Assembly: GCF_000003815.2 (NCBI RefSeq)
Contig: NC_049991.1
Span: 12,451,123-12,515,122, forward strand
Reading direction: 5' to 3'
Length of the DNA stretch: 64,000 nt
Origin: Branchiostoma floridae
Taxonomy: Eukaryota; Chordata; Leptocardii; Amphioxiformes; Branchiostomatidae
Shown: piece by piece, positions 46,925-57,509 of the stretch
Numbering within the stretch: position 1 is the first letter of the stretch
Layout: each line of letters begins with the position of its first letter
Program-made: the position numbers and the translations under genes
The notes under the pieces: model-generated
Seen by the model: the letters and a program-made list of their open reading frames with translations, nothing else
Told to the model about the DNA's origin: nothing
Database searches by the model: none

Positions 46925-48773
46925 TGCATGGTTGTACGGAAAAACAGATGCAGACAGGGTCTCATTTAAATAATTTATGAGAAAATGCTACCATACCTTT
47001 CTTTACTAAGACCTTCATACCTTGAACATATTGTTATTTAGGTAGAAGAGATCAACTGATATCTTTTATGCAAGTATAATCAATGAGAAACTTTTATGAT
47101 AGGCCACTCGTCATAAGAGATCACCTTTCTTGTGACAGCAATGCCCCATACAAACATCCGCGTCGCGTAAAACAATCTTCATACATATAGCTAGGCGAAA
47201 GGATACAACACAATACAGCACACCTACAACAACAATCGTTAATACTTATAACAATAAAACCGTCGCCATGGCAATATTTTTTTATTGCCAGACTTATTTG
47301 GAATGTGGGGGTGGGGTTGTATGTAGCGACTTTCCTAGGTACTGCAGTGGACCTTCAGTTTCCATCGAATTCCTTGTTCCGCGATTCGTGGAATGACAAC
47401 GCGGCATTTTCATAACAATAGCTACTGCAATGCGGATAACAATTAAAAATCTACATTCATACTTACAGCGTACATGCATACATTAAATATATATATGTAC
47501 TGATACAGTTATTCCATACATACGTACATACAGTGTGACTTGTAATGTGATTTGCAGTTTAGTTATGCATCGCTATGAGGCTCTTCTACCATGTGCCAAC
47601 CCTGATTTATGCTCTTTGTTTCCCTCGTGGGCCAGTGGCCCATCTATACATGTATACGATATATGCGACCGCGAGACATCAAGAAAGAGTACAAAATAGA
47701 AAGCCCGATAGAAATGACTGAAAAAAAACGTGCAAACAGCCAGAACCTAACCTCTACTTGGAGTAATTATAATAAAAACTGCAGTTTTATTTTCGCCGTA
47801 TCCCTTTTGTTCTATATAAACTTGTTGTTCGTTGAAATATTATCATCACTACCGTCGTGATACGCTATAGAACATGTTAAGTTTTCTATCATCTTTCATG
47901 ACAATAGAAATAGGCTGATTAAAAAGACGGTGGACAATATTGTTTCCTTATTGTGCAATCGTGCCCTGTCGGTGTTTTGACACAAGATTTGGGAACCTGA
48001 GTTTGTAAACATTTCTGCTTCCGAAACCAACCGCAAAGATGACATGCAAAAGAGTGGTGTGTGTTAGGGGTCTAAGAAAATATCAGACGGGCCAGGTTTT
48101 GACAACATATTCTATTTTGTTCAGTCAGCCCAGAAATAAAGATGGTTGAGGGTACAACACAAGGAAGTGTAGAAGAGATTCACAGCCACGTGTTGTCACT
48201 AAGTTCGTCTCCATGCATGGTGAAACACCGGAGAGAACTGCACATTGATAGTGACCATCATGACAGTATTTAATGTAAGCCTTTCTTGTAGAACGCGATG
48301 ACCCAGCTCTGACAGACAACACGTCCGGGAGCGTGTCGTGTCGGGGCGGAGTAAAGGCCGAGCCTAATAGCGAATGCTAGCTAGGGAGGGGTACCAGGGG
48401 TAACTTCAGCGTTGCTCGTTGGACCCCCCCCCCCCCTCTACTATAGAGGTCTCCGATGTGAAGAGTTGTGGCGGAGGCTGTCAATTATTTGTCAGACTGC
48501 TATTGAATAATTGCTGATCTGTGATTGAAGTTTTAAGTAAACGGTACTGATGTGTAGAAGTTCTTTGATTTATACTGTCCTTAGTTCGGTCCAGTTCAGT
48601 TCACGTTCTTGTCTTGAGTAACACTCCTGTACTGTAGGTTGTCCGTGTCCTCAGCTGTGTGCGACACTTCAGTTCATGTCTGAGCTGTGTGAACATGATA
48701 AATTTACATCGCTTTAAGAGTCACATTGTTCACATTGACTTCAGGTCAAGTTCAACTGTGTTCAGTCTACTCA
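46925..48773. other. Gene-free stretch
   Basis: AT-rich with no recognised gene. A run of 14 to 15 C at about 48424-48437 is a mononucleotide tract. The minus-strand frame at 48125-48322 has no recognised domain. Confidence 0.4.
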
Positions 48774-49055
48774 TCAGAGAGTTGACACAGAAACCATGAC
48801 GCGCTGGGGGTGACTGGAGGGGTTAAAGTGACGTGATTCTGGTCCACTGTCTTCTTCCCCGTCACTGGTGCACACCTCAGCAGTGTGGGGTTCAGGATCC
48901 TCTGCTTGCTGTGTCGTCTCGTCCGTAAGTTGTGTTGGGACACCTGTAGTCAGCTTCTCTTCTTCCTGAACAGCACCCTGCTGTCCCACCGTCAGCCTGG
49001 ACACTGATGTCGCCTGACAGGGTAACGCTCTCAGCCTGCTCAGCGTCCGGCTAGA
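48774..49055 (-). CDS. Possible terminal exon of an unrecognised gene
   Basis: A minus-strand frame of 93 codons ends at a stop at 48774 and could begin after a splice acceptor (GTGACAG) at 49056. The product is hydrophilic and acidic (QEEEKLTTGV, EDPEPHTAEV, SDGEEDSGPE), with a composition unlike chance frames in this AT-rich region. No partner exon, domain or polyadenylation signal was found. It could equally be a GC-rich non-coding patch. Confidence 0.25.
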   Translation of the reverse strand, partial: SSRTLSRLRALPCQATSVSRLTVGQQGAVQEEEKLTTGVPTQLTDETTQQAEDPEPHTAEVCTSDGEEDSGPESRHFNPSSHPQRVMVSVSTL

Positions 49056-49446
49056 CTGTCACTTCTCCGGAGTTGCCCAACGTCTGTGTGACGTCAACGT
49101 GTGTCAAGATAATCATGTTTTAGATAGGTTGACGCACATGTTTGACAATCTTTGTCTTAAGATTCTTCTACATTTGAATTTAGGAGCAAGAATTGAAATC
49201 AATATTCGCGCAGTAGCAAACTATTTGCGGGTCATAAACGATGTTTTAGTGTTAACCAATATGTTGTTATTGAGGTGTGCAAACTGAAAATGGCCTTTGT
49301 GTCTCCGGGGGCGATATTCGGTCAGGATGATCTGATTCCGATTTCTATGTGGTGTTTTATGGTACGGATATGTATTATTCAAGAACTGGTGAAGAAGAAG
49401 TCAAACCAACATTTTAGTCTATAACTAGCGTCCTGGGTAATGATAG

Positions 49447-49645
49447 GGTCAAATTTCCATACGGGGCCCGACCGGGCAGTTTGCGGGAACCAGAAGTAAC
49501 CGACAACAAACAAGTGCACACAAAACGGAAAGAAAACAGTCATAAGTATATTTTGCGCACTTTGTTTTATTTCTGAATCTTGATATACACTTTTATTTCT
49601 TCTTTCTTCAAACAGCCCGACCGGGCCCGGTTTGGTCATTGTAAC
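49447..49645. mobile_element. Short MITE (about 200 bp), family 1 copy 2
   Basis: The left arm (AATTTCCATACGGGGCCCGA, then CCGGGCAGTTTG) is repeated inverted at the right end (CAAACAGCCCGACCGGGCCC, then GGTTTGGTCATT). The ends and the interior match the element at 22989-23179 in the opposite orientation, so these are two members of one family. Confidence 0.72.
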
Positions 49646-50401
49646 CAAAGCAAAAGACATGTGAAAGGGCCTTCGTGGTCTCATCTGAAGGAAGTTTTCC
49701 CGGTGAAGTCCTTTTTTTAAAACATCTCATTCTATTAAGGTGTACTGTTCTAGTAGACTCCATTTTGGCTTTAAGACTCGCCTGTGAGACGTATCATTGT
49801 GTCGGTAAATACAGGCTCAGTCCTTCAGGAGCCGTCCTCCTGCCGTGCCTGGTAGACCATTCAGGGAGTCAATGGAGCAGCCGGAAAAAATCACTACCTA
49901 CAAGATAATGTCTTCATTTGGTTCTTTTATGTCAGTAATCCTGTTTATTTTGCGGTCTGGAAAGGACCAATACAGTAAATCGGATAAGTAAGACTGATTG
50001 TGTTGCATCCGTTTTTGTGTGGTAATTTAGGCCATTTTTTATGATTATACACTGCAGCCGTGTTCTTCATAAGTATCATTCATTCCAAAGCGTGATTCAG
50101 AAGTACCTCCACATTTAATGACAAACACACGCTATCTCAGTCCAATAAGACCCAAACACAGGCATAAAGAATGACAAATGAGCTCAGTTAGCATTCTCCG
50201 ACCTCAGCCCGCTCTGGGGTGCTCGTGGGCTTCGAACCCTGCACCCCTAATCTGAGCCGCGTCAACGAGCAAGACAAACAACAAAGGCCAGGCGCAGATC
50301 GATAACGGCTCGCCGTAAGTCAGGCCTGAATGGCTGTCAGGGAGGGACAATCTCGACAGAGTGAGGGTGTCTAGCCTCTACCAGACTCCGGGACGATGGA
50401 A
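49646..50401. other. Gene-free stretch with a GC-rich block
   Basis: No gene is recognised. Bases 50190-50380 are GC-rich, non-repetitive and ORF-free, like the other candidate regulatory blocks. Confidence 0.3.
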
Positions 50402-50499
50402 ACCGTAGAAATGGAACAAATAGAGGAGTCGCGTACTGTTCCCTGGCTGGCTACACTCCTCTGGCCGGCTTACTCCTCTATTTGTTCCATTTCTACGGT
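50402..50499. repeat. Perfect 28-bp inverted repeat with a 42-base spacer
   Basis: ACCGTAGAAATGGAACAAAT followed by AGAGGAGT (50402-50429) is repeated exactly in reverse complement at 50472-50499. As RNA this would fold into a 28-base-pair stem. It is probably a very small foldback transposon; an RNA hairpin gene cannot be excluded. Confidence 0.9.
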
Positions 50500-51549
50500 G
50501 TATGTGTGATGGTCATACTTTACTTGTGATCGTGCAGTTAGCTATAGGATGTGGAAAATGTCATCAATATCAAATCCAGCTTTCCGCCGACGAAATGACA
50601 TGTGAAAAGACCGCTCTTATTGGAGACAACTGCACAGGGAAATGCAGTATCCACTGACAGCTATATAGACATACATTTTAAGTTATTACATCATTCTGCT
50701 ATCATTGCTGGATGAAAATGACGCTACAAAGCGCTTCATGACTGATCTGTAAATTTTACGAACCCTGCATCAACCTGTCTTTAGTGTTTAGTCTTTTAGC
50801 AATCTATTTCGATTTTCATGTTCATGTACAAATATTTGTATTGACATGGAGTTAAAATAAGGTCGATATAAGACCAGTACATATAGGATACCCACACAGT
50901 ATAGCTGTACCTTAATGACTTAATTCTGAGTTGCCTGGTACTTCTGCTACGACTCGGTGTGTTTTATGTCAGCTGGGGACGCTCGTAAATGTACAACAAG
51001 GCGAAAATGGCAGTAAATTCAATTGAAAGTGGCTATTGTTTCAGCCATAAAACCCGTCCATTATACCCGGCGTCCCCACACTCATGAATACTGATGGCGC
51101 GTCTTGGCTATCATGGACGGGAGAAGGAAAATTGGATGGTGAAATCGATCTAAATTGAATTAGACTGGAGATTGCGGAGCCTTGTTGTAAGGGTTGTCAA
51201 TCAATTATACAGAATTAGCACGTACAGCGGGCAGTGGTGATAGTGGGTTTGCAATATAGAAGTTGAAAAGATTAGAACGGAATTATAAATCTTTTGAGAA
51301 ACTTTTAAACAAAACAGAATGAAAACGAAGGAAGAAAATACAATGTAAAAGAAGATGACACCCGGGTGGGCTTCGTACACTTCTCCATCCACAGCGATGG
51401 CAATAAAAATTGTAAGTTGAGAAATGTGCCTGTTCACAATTCCCAAGCATACCAATGTCTTCAACTATATATATATATTCTTGTTTGTCGTTTGGTAGTA
51501 TCAAGTTAAAGTCTCTTCGAAGAGCTCTATTTCCTATAACCGTGACAGT
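50500..51549. other. Gene-free stretch; nothing recognised
   Basis: AT-rich sequence without exons or clear repeats. Confidence 0.4.
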
Positions 51550-51775
51550 ACACCACTGCATTTCATGTTTTTACACTTACGACTTGATGTTTGAAAAGAG
51601 GGAAGAAAATGATAAGTAAACGCTAGTATACACTGCTGCGATTCTTGTTTCTACACTTATGACTTGATGTTTGAAAAGAGGGAAGAAAATGCTAAGTAAA
51701 CATGAATGTACACTACTGCGCTTTATGTTTCTACGCTCAGTATGACAACGTTTGAAAAGAGAAATGAAAATGCTG
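51550..51775. repeat. 80-bp tandem repeat, three copies
   Basis: GACTTGATGTTTGAAAAGAG occurs at 51581 and 51661, and a diverged third copy follows at about 51741. The second copy matches the first closely. Confidence 0.85.
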
Positions 51776-51779
51776 CTGT

Positions 51780-52010
51780 TCCGCAAATACAACACATGGA
51801 GTAGCTCCGACCCAGTTTCCCGCGTCTGTGGCCTCCCCTGTGTTCTCATCGCGTTTCTACAAATTGGCGGGAACCCCGCGGGTCTCATCCAATCCGTGCA
51901 ACGCCGCCGCGTGTTTAATTGATGGTGCCAATTACACAAGTCTCAGCCGTGCCTCAGTACCTCCGGAGTTCCGGGATGACGTCCCAGGATGGAGTCCCTC
52001 TGTAATAGAA
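51780..52010. other. GC-rich candidate conserved non-coding block
   Basis: A GC-rich, non-repetitive stretch with TTTAATTGATGG and CCAATTACAC homeodomain-like cores. No exon structure is convincing. Regulatory nature is inferred from composition only. Confidence 0.25.
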
Positions 52011-53094
52011 ACTAGTAAATCAGAATAAATGACCTAATTTGTAGGCATGCTATCACGATATGTGAAACATTCTGATTTGGGTTCTTCAAATTATACATTG
52101 TAGAGTACCATGAATATAAAACAAAATTGAAATAAACTTGCATATACAAACATAGTTTGATTTTTTATGATTGCTCTGGTATTCATATAAAAAATTGGGC
52201 ATAAAAGAGGTGACCCATGAAGTAAATGATAAGTATTGCAACTTGACCAAACAGATGTAAAGCATATATTCAGGATCAAGCGAAAATGAACAATAGCACG
52301 ACCACACCTTGTGCTGCCTGATGTTGCGGAATGAATTGCCAGGTGGCGCTGTCAAAAGTGAGCTATTGTTTAACAAAACCTTTCTTGTACATTTACTGTA
52401 CAAAATGCTCAATACGTTTTATGTGATAGGACCGTTATTTGCAAGGCTTACTCGCTCTATTGGATTTTCTATGACAATGCTTACTTGCATTAGGTCCCCT
52501 TTCCACTAAACGAAACTCTTTATCTTTGAAATTTGTTGAACGATCTGACAAATCTCTAGTCGCTCAGCGATTGCAGCACTGTTGCAACTTCTATTGGAAA
52601 GGGAGTGTACATTGTCATAACCAAACACGGATACCAATGGCTTACAAGTTTGCAAAAATGCTCTTTGATACGTTTACCAATAAAAAAAATGCTCAGCCCT
52701 ACCTTCGTTAATCACGATTGGAGTTCTGTTCGATCCCACGAACAAATTTAATGAGCGCGGTGCGCTGCTTGAACCCTCAATCCCCCAAATCAATTATTAA
52801 CTCATAACAGCCAGGAGCCTAATTAGGAGTTATGAGGCGGCATTTTGTAGAACAGAGCTCATCTACAGAGAGGCGTGGTGATACGGCTATTTCAGGCCAG
52901 CTTCACTAGTAGCAATAATCTAGTGGTGGGGTTGTCAAGTGCCAAAAATGACCAGTTATGATCACGAGTAAGACTATCTCATTTAGAATATTCGGTACTT
53001 GCAATGTTTTGCGTCTACAAGCACATAAACGAAGCTTTTACAGTGTTTATGAATGTCAGGAATAAGAAGAAGTGAAGATAGAGAAACGGTATAC
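52011..53094. other. Gene-free stretch; nothing recognised
   Basis: AT-rich sequence. The 108-codon minus-strand frame at 52086-52412 has no recognisable domain. Confidence 0.4.
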
Positions 53095-53960
53095 TATTGG
53101 AAGGAAATAAATGTGATGGAGGTTGGACAAGCGGACATTTCAACACAGTTGAAACCGCTCAGCACTATGGGAATGAACCATCTGAGACCGTGGTGGGATA
53201 AAGAAATGTTGTAGATAGCGGAAGACCGCTCAGCACCACGGGAAGGAACCATTTGTGTCTCGGGTTGTGATATTAAACATTTCAAACATTGTGGAAAGCC
53301 TTTCAGCACCACAGGAAGGAACCACCTACGACTCAGGTTGTGAGAGTGGACATTTCAAACTCTTTTGAAAGCCTCTAAGCATCACGGGAAGGAACCATCT
53401 ACGACTAGGGTTTTTTCGCTCTTTTTTATTAAAAACAACAATAGCAATAGTACATTTGGCAACCACTAAGACTAGTGTTTGTACAGTCGAGTACTATTGC
53501 ACATGGAGGGATAACATATACTGGTGTGTCTGGACGAATTACATGGTTAATTTCACAAGCAATACATGGGTAGTGGAACAGTCAGAAAAGACAAATACAT
53601 GTAGTACAATCTACGACTAGGGCTGCAAAAGTGGACATTTCAAACTCTGTTGAATTGAATGCCGCTCAGCACCACGGGAAGGAACCATTTGTGACTAAGG
53701 TTGTGGGTAAAATTCCTAACTCTGCTGAAAGCTGTACAGCAGCAAAAGAAGGAACCATTTATGACTCTTGTTGTGATAGTGGACATTTCAAACAGCCGCT
53801 CAGCACCATGGGAACGGACCATCTATGATTAGCTTGGGACAAAGGGAATGTTTTAGGCAGTGGAAAGCTGTCCAGCACCACGGGAAGGGACCATCTGGGA
53901 CTGAGGTTCAACAAAGAAATGGTTTGGATACCGTAGTGAAAAGTAGCGTCACGGAAAGGA
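53095..53960. repeat. Degenerate minisatellite, unit about 72 bp, interrupted by a retro-insertion
   Basis: The core CAGCACCACGGGAAGGAACC recurs with changes at about 53160, 53231, 53304 and 53376. After an interruption it recurs again at about 53667, with further copies to about 53900. Spacing is 71-75 bases where clear. Units also share GTGGACATTTCAAAC. Frames open through it on both strands are repeat artefacts. Confidence 0.85.
53397..53622 (-). mobile_element. Short retro-inserted fragment (198 bp) with 14-bp target-site duplication
   Basis: The 14-base direct repeat ATCTACGACTAGGG flanks the insert (53397-53410 and 53609-53622), and the insert interrupts one minisatellite unit. The plus strand begins TTTTTTCGCTCTTTTTTATT, so the A-rich 3' end lies to the left and the element is on the minus strand. 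Length, A-rich tail and a target duplication of this size fit a 5'-truncated LINE or a SINE. The family is not recognised. Confidence 0.78.
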
Positions 53961-55640
53961 TCCTTCCGAATAATGCTCGATTCTTCTGTTTTCAAACGAT
54001 GGTTTCAATAATAAGTTTATATTTCACTTACTAAGATTTGAGCTTGAAAACAAACAACACCTTCACAGTTAGTCAAAATTGTTCATTTCATCATCTGCCT
54101 AGGAAAATCCAATGCATGAAATCATGACGACGAAAACGGGTACTAGGTAACATAGCCTATTGATAATTTTTTAAAGATCAACAGTACCTCCAGTTTCCTT
54201 TCGCAGTCTTTGCCTTTGAATCGTCTCATGCAACATTCTCCTGTGAACTCTTAAGTTTGCTCTATTCTCATTTTCTGCCTTTACCGCGTACTAGTCTTCC
54301 TGACCTAGCCGATCTTTGCACAAGGCCAGGTCGATGAGTCGGGATAATGCCCCATTACCAGGGGATCGGACGGGAATATTGTCCGAATCCCGCCGGCTAC
54401 ACGCCATAATCCAACCCCGGACCCGAGAATTCGCCGATAACGGAGATAAATAGACAGACGGTCACGGATACCGTAAACACCAATAAAGCCCGGAGAAACT
54501 AAAGGAAGGGAGCGAAAAGCCTACAAGTCTACGTTACCAACCTGATGCATGTGACGAAACACATTGGGTTTCTGACAGGCTTTTCACTACATTTCCAGAC
54601 ATCAATATACGTACCTGGTGTCTCTGATACAGAAGTTTTCTTCTTTACAAACACGAAACAATTTCTCCAGAACTAAGCTAGATGTTTCTGTTGACAACGC
54701 TGGTGCTTTTGACATAACGCACCAGAGGCACTCAGTGGTTAATGCGCCTCTTGTATGTGCTTTTCATGACCACTCCTTTCCCTTTTAACCGAAGTTCAGA
54801 AAGCTACGAATCAATATATTTTCGGGCAACACCTGGAAATAAGTGCTCTAAAAGCAGAGTAGACTAAAGCTGTGCAGTTTCATATCGATGACAAATGCCT
54901 TCCGTCTTCTTGAATGGCAATGTAGATGCAAAATTTAATGGATAGTTCTGTGCGATATTCCTGTGGTACTTTTTGTATGTCATCATAAAGCTTTGTTCTT
55001 TCAGATGAAATCGTGCCGTTCGACTCTGTAAAATACCTTCCTTTTCTACTCTGGCCGGGAAAGAGACGTCTTCGTGCCTAATGCACTTCTCCAGCCGGGC
55101 TTCAAGTGGACCTCAAAGGATAAAAGAGCTCCCCCGGTGCTCGGTAATTCCATTATAAATGTGGGGTCCTTCCAAATGTATCGATATCTTTAGGAAATGA
55201 ATAGAGGCCCGGGCTAACGGTGACCCCTAACAGAAGATGGTCGAGTAGATCTGTCCGGTCCAACTTGTACGTTTCCTAAGTCTACATAGATGGGCTGATT
55301 AGCCCACAGATATCGGGCCAAATCGTCCCGCAAGTGCGCAATTCCATTACCGGCGATTTGGGCGCACTTTTTAATTCAGTAAGACAAACTACATGTCGCA
55401 GCGATGAAAGGACGGCGGTGTGGAAGTCGTGCCGTATCGCCGGGTTCTCTCCGGGACCGGGCGGCGGGCGCGGCACACGGCTTCTAACGCGGAGTCGTGC
55501 CCCACAAATCGCCCCCTGAAAACTCTTCCATTAGGGACATTTAGGGGATCCACTGAGGAGGTTCAGACGACACAAACATCAGAGGGACGCCCCGGGGAAC
55601 GAGAGGGCCATCTGCACGGGTTCCCGCCCGATCTGGAGTA
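53961..55640. other. Gene-free stretch with two GC-rich blocks
   Basis: No gene is recognised. Bases 54310-54520 and 55070-55640 are GC-rich, non-repetitive and lack convincing exons. The second contains ATTCCATTACCGGCGATTTG-like mixed motifs. Both are candidate conserved non-coding sequence by composition only. Confidence 0.28.
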
Positions 55641-55668
55641 AAAAACGGCGGTCGTCTGTAGACCCCGG
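55641..55668. repeat. 28-bp direct repeat, copy 1 (left of the large gap)
   Basis: AAAAACGGCGGTCGTCTGTA followed by GACCCCGG is repeated exactly at 57482-57509, just beyond the large N gap. Confidence 0.95.
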
Positions 55669-55734
55669 GCACACGATAATTATCATGCCAAATATACTGC
55701 AGAGGTAACCAACTTTCCGCCTGATTTGGATCAC

Positions 55735-55850
55735 TAGCGATCTCGCCCCCCCGGGGCGAAATCACTAGCGATCTCGCCCTCCCCGGCTAGTGATCTCGCC
55801 CCTCTACCTCGCCCCCCTTTAGTGATTTCGCCCCCCCCCAAAAAAACGGG
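55735..55850. repeat. Low-complexity block of CTAGCGATCTCGCCC units
   Basis: Short units of the form ATCACTAGCGATCTCGCCCC recur about four times with changes, mixed with C homopolymers. The plus-strand G tract and GGCGAGATCGCT just right of the gap (57447-57470) are its reverse complement, so the same repeat probably continues through or across the gap. Confidence 0.7.
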
Positions 55851-56601
55851 TTTACATGACATTTTAGAAGTTGATTGGTATAAATCACAAAATGCAGTTT
55901 CATAATGATAGAAGTACACGAGTTTGATACATAACTCCATTCATAGTATCAATATTAACGTAATTACATGGTAATAAGATAGTTGAACTTGTTTCAGACA
56001 AGGAGGGTTGGGTACCTTGTATTCCCATTATTGCATATACCTGAGTCTTGACATAAGATGTATTTCATTGTATTCACCTGTCCTCAAGCAACCTATATAT
56101 CTCCAATATGAAGTCTCTACCATGAAGTGACCACAAAAGAACTATGTAATGTCTTTATTGATTATGCAAATATTTGGTATTAATTAGAATAACGCACATT
56201 TTGGTATATGCACCTGGCCAAGGGATATCCTCACCTCCAACATGACTGTTTTTTCTAGTATTTAGGAACTGATGCATTTACCCGTGTTTCTTAAGACTGG
56301 TACTTTACCAGTGTTTGTGTAGCATTTAGCAACAGCTATATCAACTTGCGCGTAGATAGTGTTTATAATGAGAAACTATTATTCACGTGTGTTTTTGTTA
56401 GTGCTTTGGAAATGTTTCCAGCACAAGAAAGAAAACACTGTGACAAATTGAAAACATATAGCTGACGTATTCCGTACCATAGACGGTGTTGATTTATACG
56501 TTCGCAGTAGCACTGTTTTTATGCCACCTCAGCTGGGTTTCGGCGCTGCACTCCCTCTTTCCCGCCCCGGTTACTGCCTTTTTTTTTTTTTTCTCTTTTT
56601 T
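55851..56601. other. Gene-free stretch left of the large gap
   Basis: AT-rich sequence ending in a T homopolymer where the assembly stops. No gene recognised. Confidence 0.45.
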
Positions 56602-57446
56602 NNNNNNNNNNNNNNNNNNNNNNNNNNNNNNNNNNNNNNNNNNNNNNNNNNNNNNNNNNNNNNNNNNNNNNNNNNNNNNNNNNNNNNNNNNNNNNNNNNN
56701 NNNNNNNNNNNNNNNNNNNNNNNNNNNNNNNNNNNNNNNNNNNNNNNNNNNNNNNNNNNNNNNNNNNNNNNNNNNNNNNNNNNNNNNNNNNNNNNNNNNN
56801 NNNNNNNNNNNNNNNNNNNNNNNNNNNNNNNNNNNNNNNNNNNNNNNNNNNNNNNNNNNNNNNNNNNNNNNNNNNNNNNNNNNNNNNNNNNNNNNNNNNN
56901 NNNNNNNNNNNNNNNNNNNNNNNNNNNNNNNNNNNNNNNNNNNNNNNNNNNNNNNNNNNNNNNNNNNNNNNNNNNNNNNNNNNNNNNNNNNNNNNNNNNN
57001 NNNNNNNNNNNNNNNNNNNNNNNNNNNNNNNNNNNNNNNNNNNNNNNNNNNNNNNNNNNNNNNNNNNNNNNNNNNNNNNNNNNNNNNNNNNNNNNNNNNN
57101 NNNNNNNNNNNNNNNNNNNNNNNNNNNNNNNNNNNNNNNNNNNNNNNNNNNNNNNNNNNNNNNNNNNNNNNNNNNNNNNNNNNNNNNNNNNNNNNNNNNN
57201 NNNNNNNNNNNNNNNNNNNNNNNNNNNNNNNNNNNNNNNNNNNNNNNNNNNNNNNNNNNNNNNNNNNNNNNNNNNNNNNNNNNNNNNNNNNNNNNNNNNN
57301 NNNNNNNNNNNNNNNNNNNNNNNNNNNNNNNNNNNNNNNNNNNNNNNNNNNNNNNNNNNNNNNNNNNNNNNNNNNNNNNNNNNNNNNNNNNNNNNNNNNN
57401 NNNNNNNNNNNNNNNNNNNNNNNNNNNNNNNNNNNNNNNNNNNNNN
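56602..57446. other. Assembly gap (845 N)
   Basis: A sized gap bounded by a T tract on the left and a 12-base G tract on the right. Long frames through it are artefacts. Confidence 0.99.
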
Positions 57447-57481
57447 GGGGGGGGGGGGCGAGATCGCTGTCACACCGGAAC

Positions 57482-57509
57482 AAAAACGGCGGTCGTCTGT
57501 AGACCCCGG
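57482..57509. repeat. 28-bp direct repeat, copy 2 (right of the large gap)
   Basis: Identical to 55641-55668. The sequence after the repeat differs between the two copies. Confidence 0.95.

Noticed and set aside
50228-50276. tRNA-like fold (GCTCGT ... ACGAGC with a GGTTCGAAGCC box)
   Set aside because: Only 49 bases between the paired ends, B box has a mismatch, and there is no anticodon arm; taken as chance pairing in a GC-rich block.
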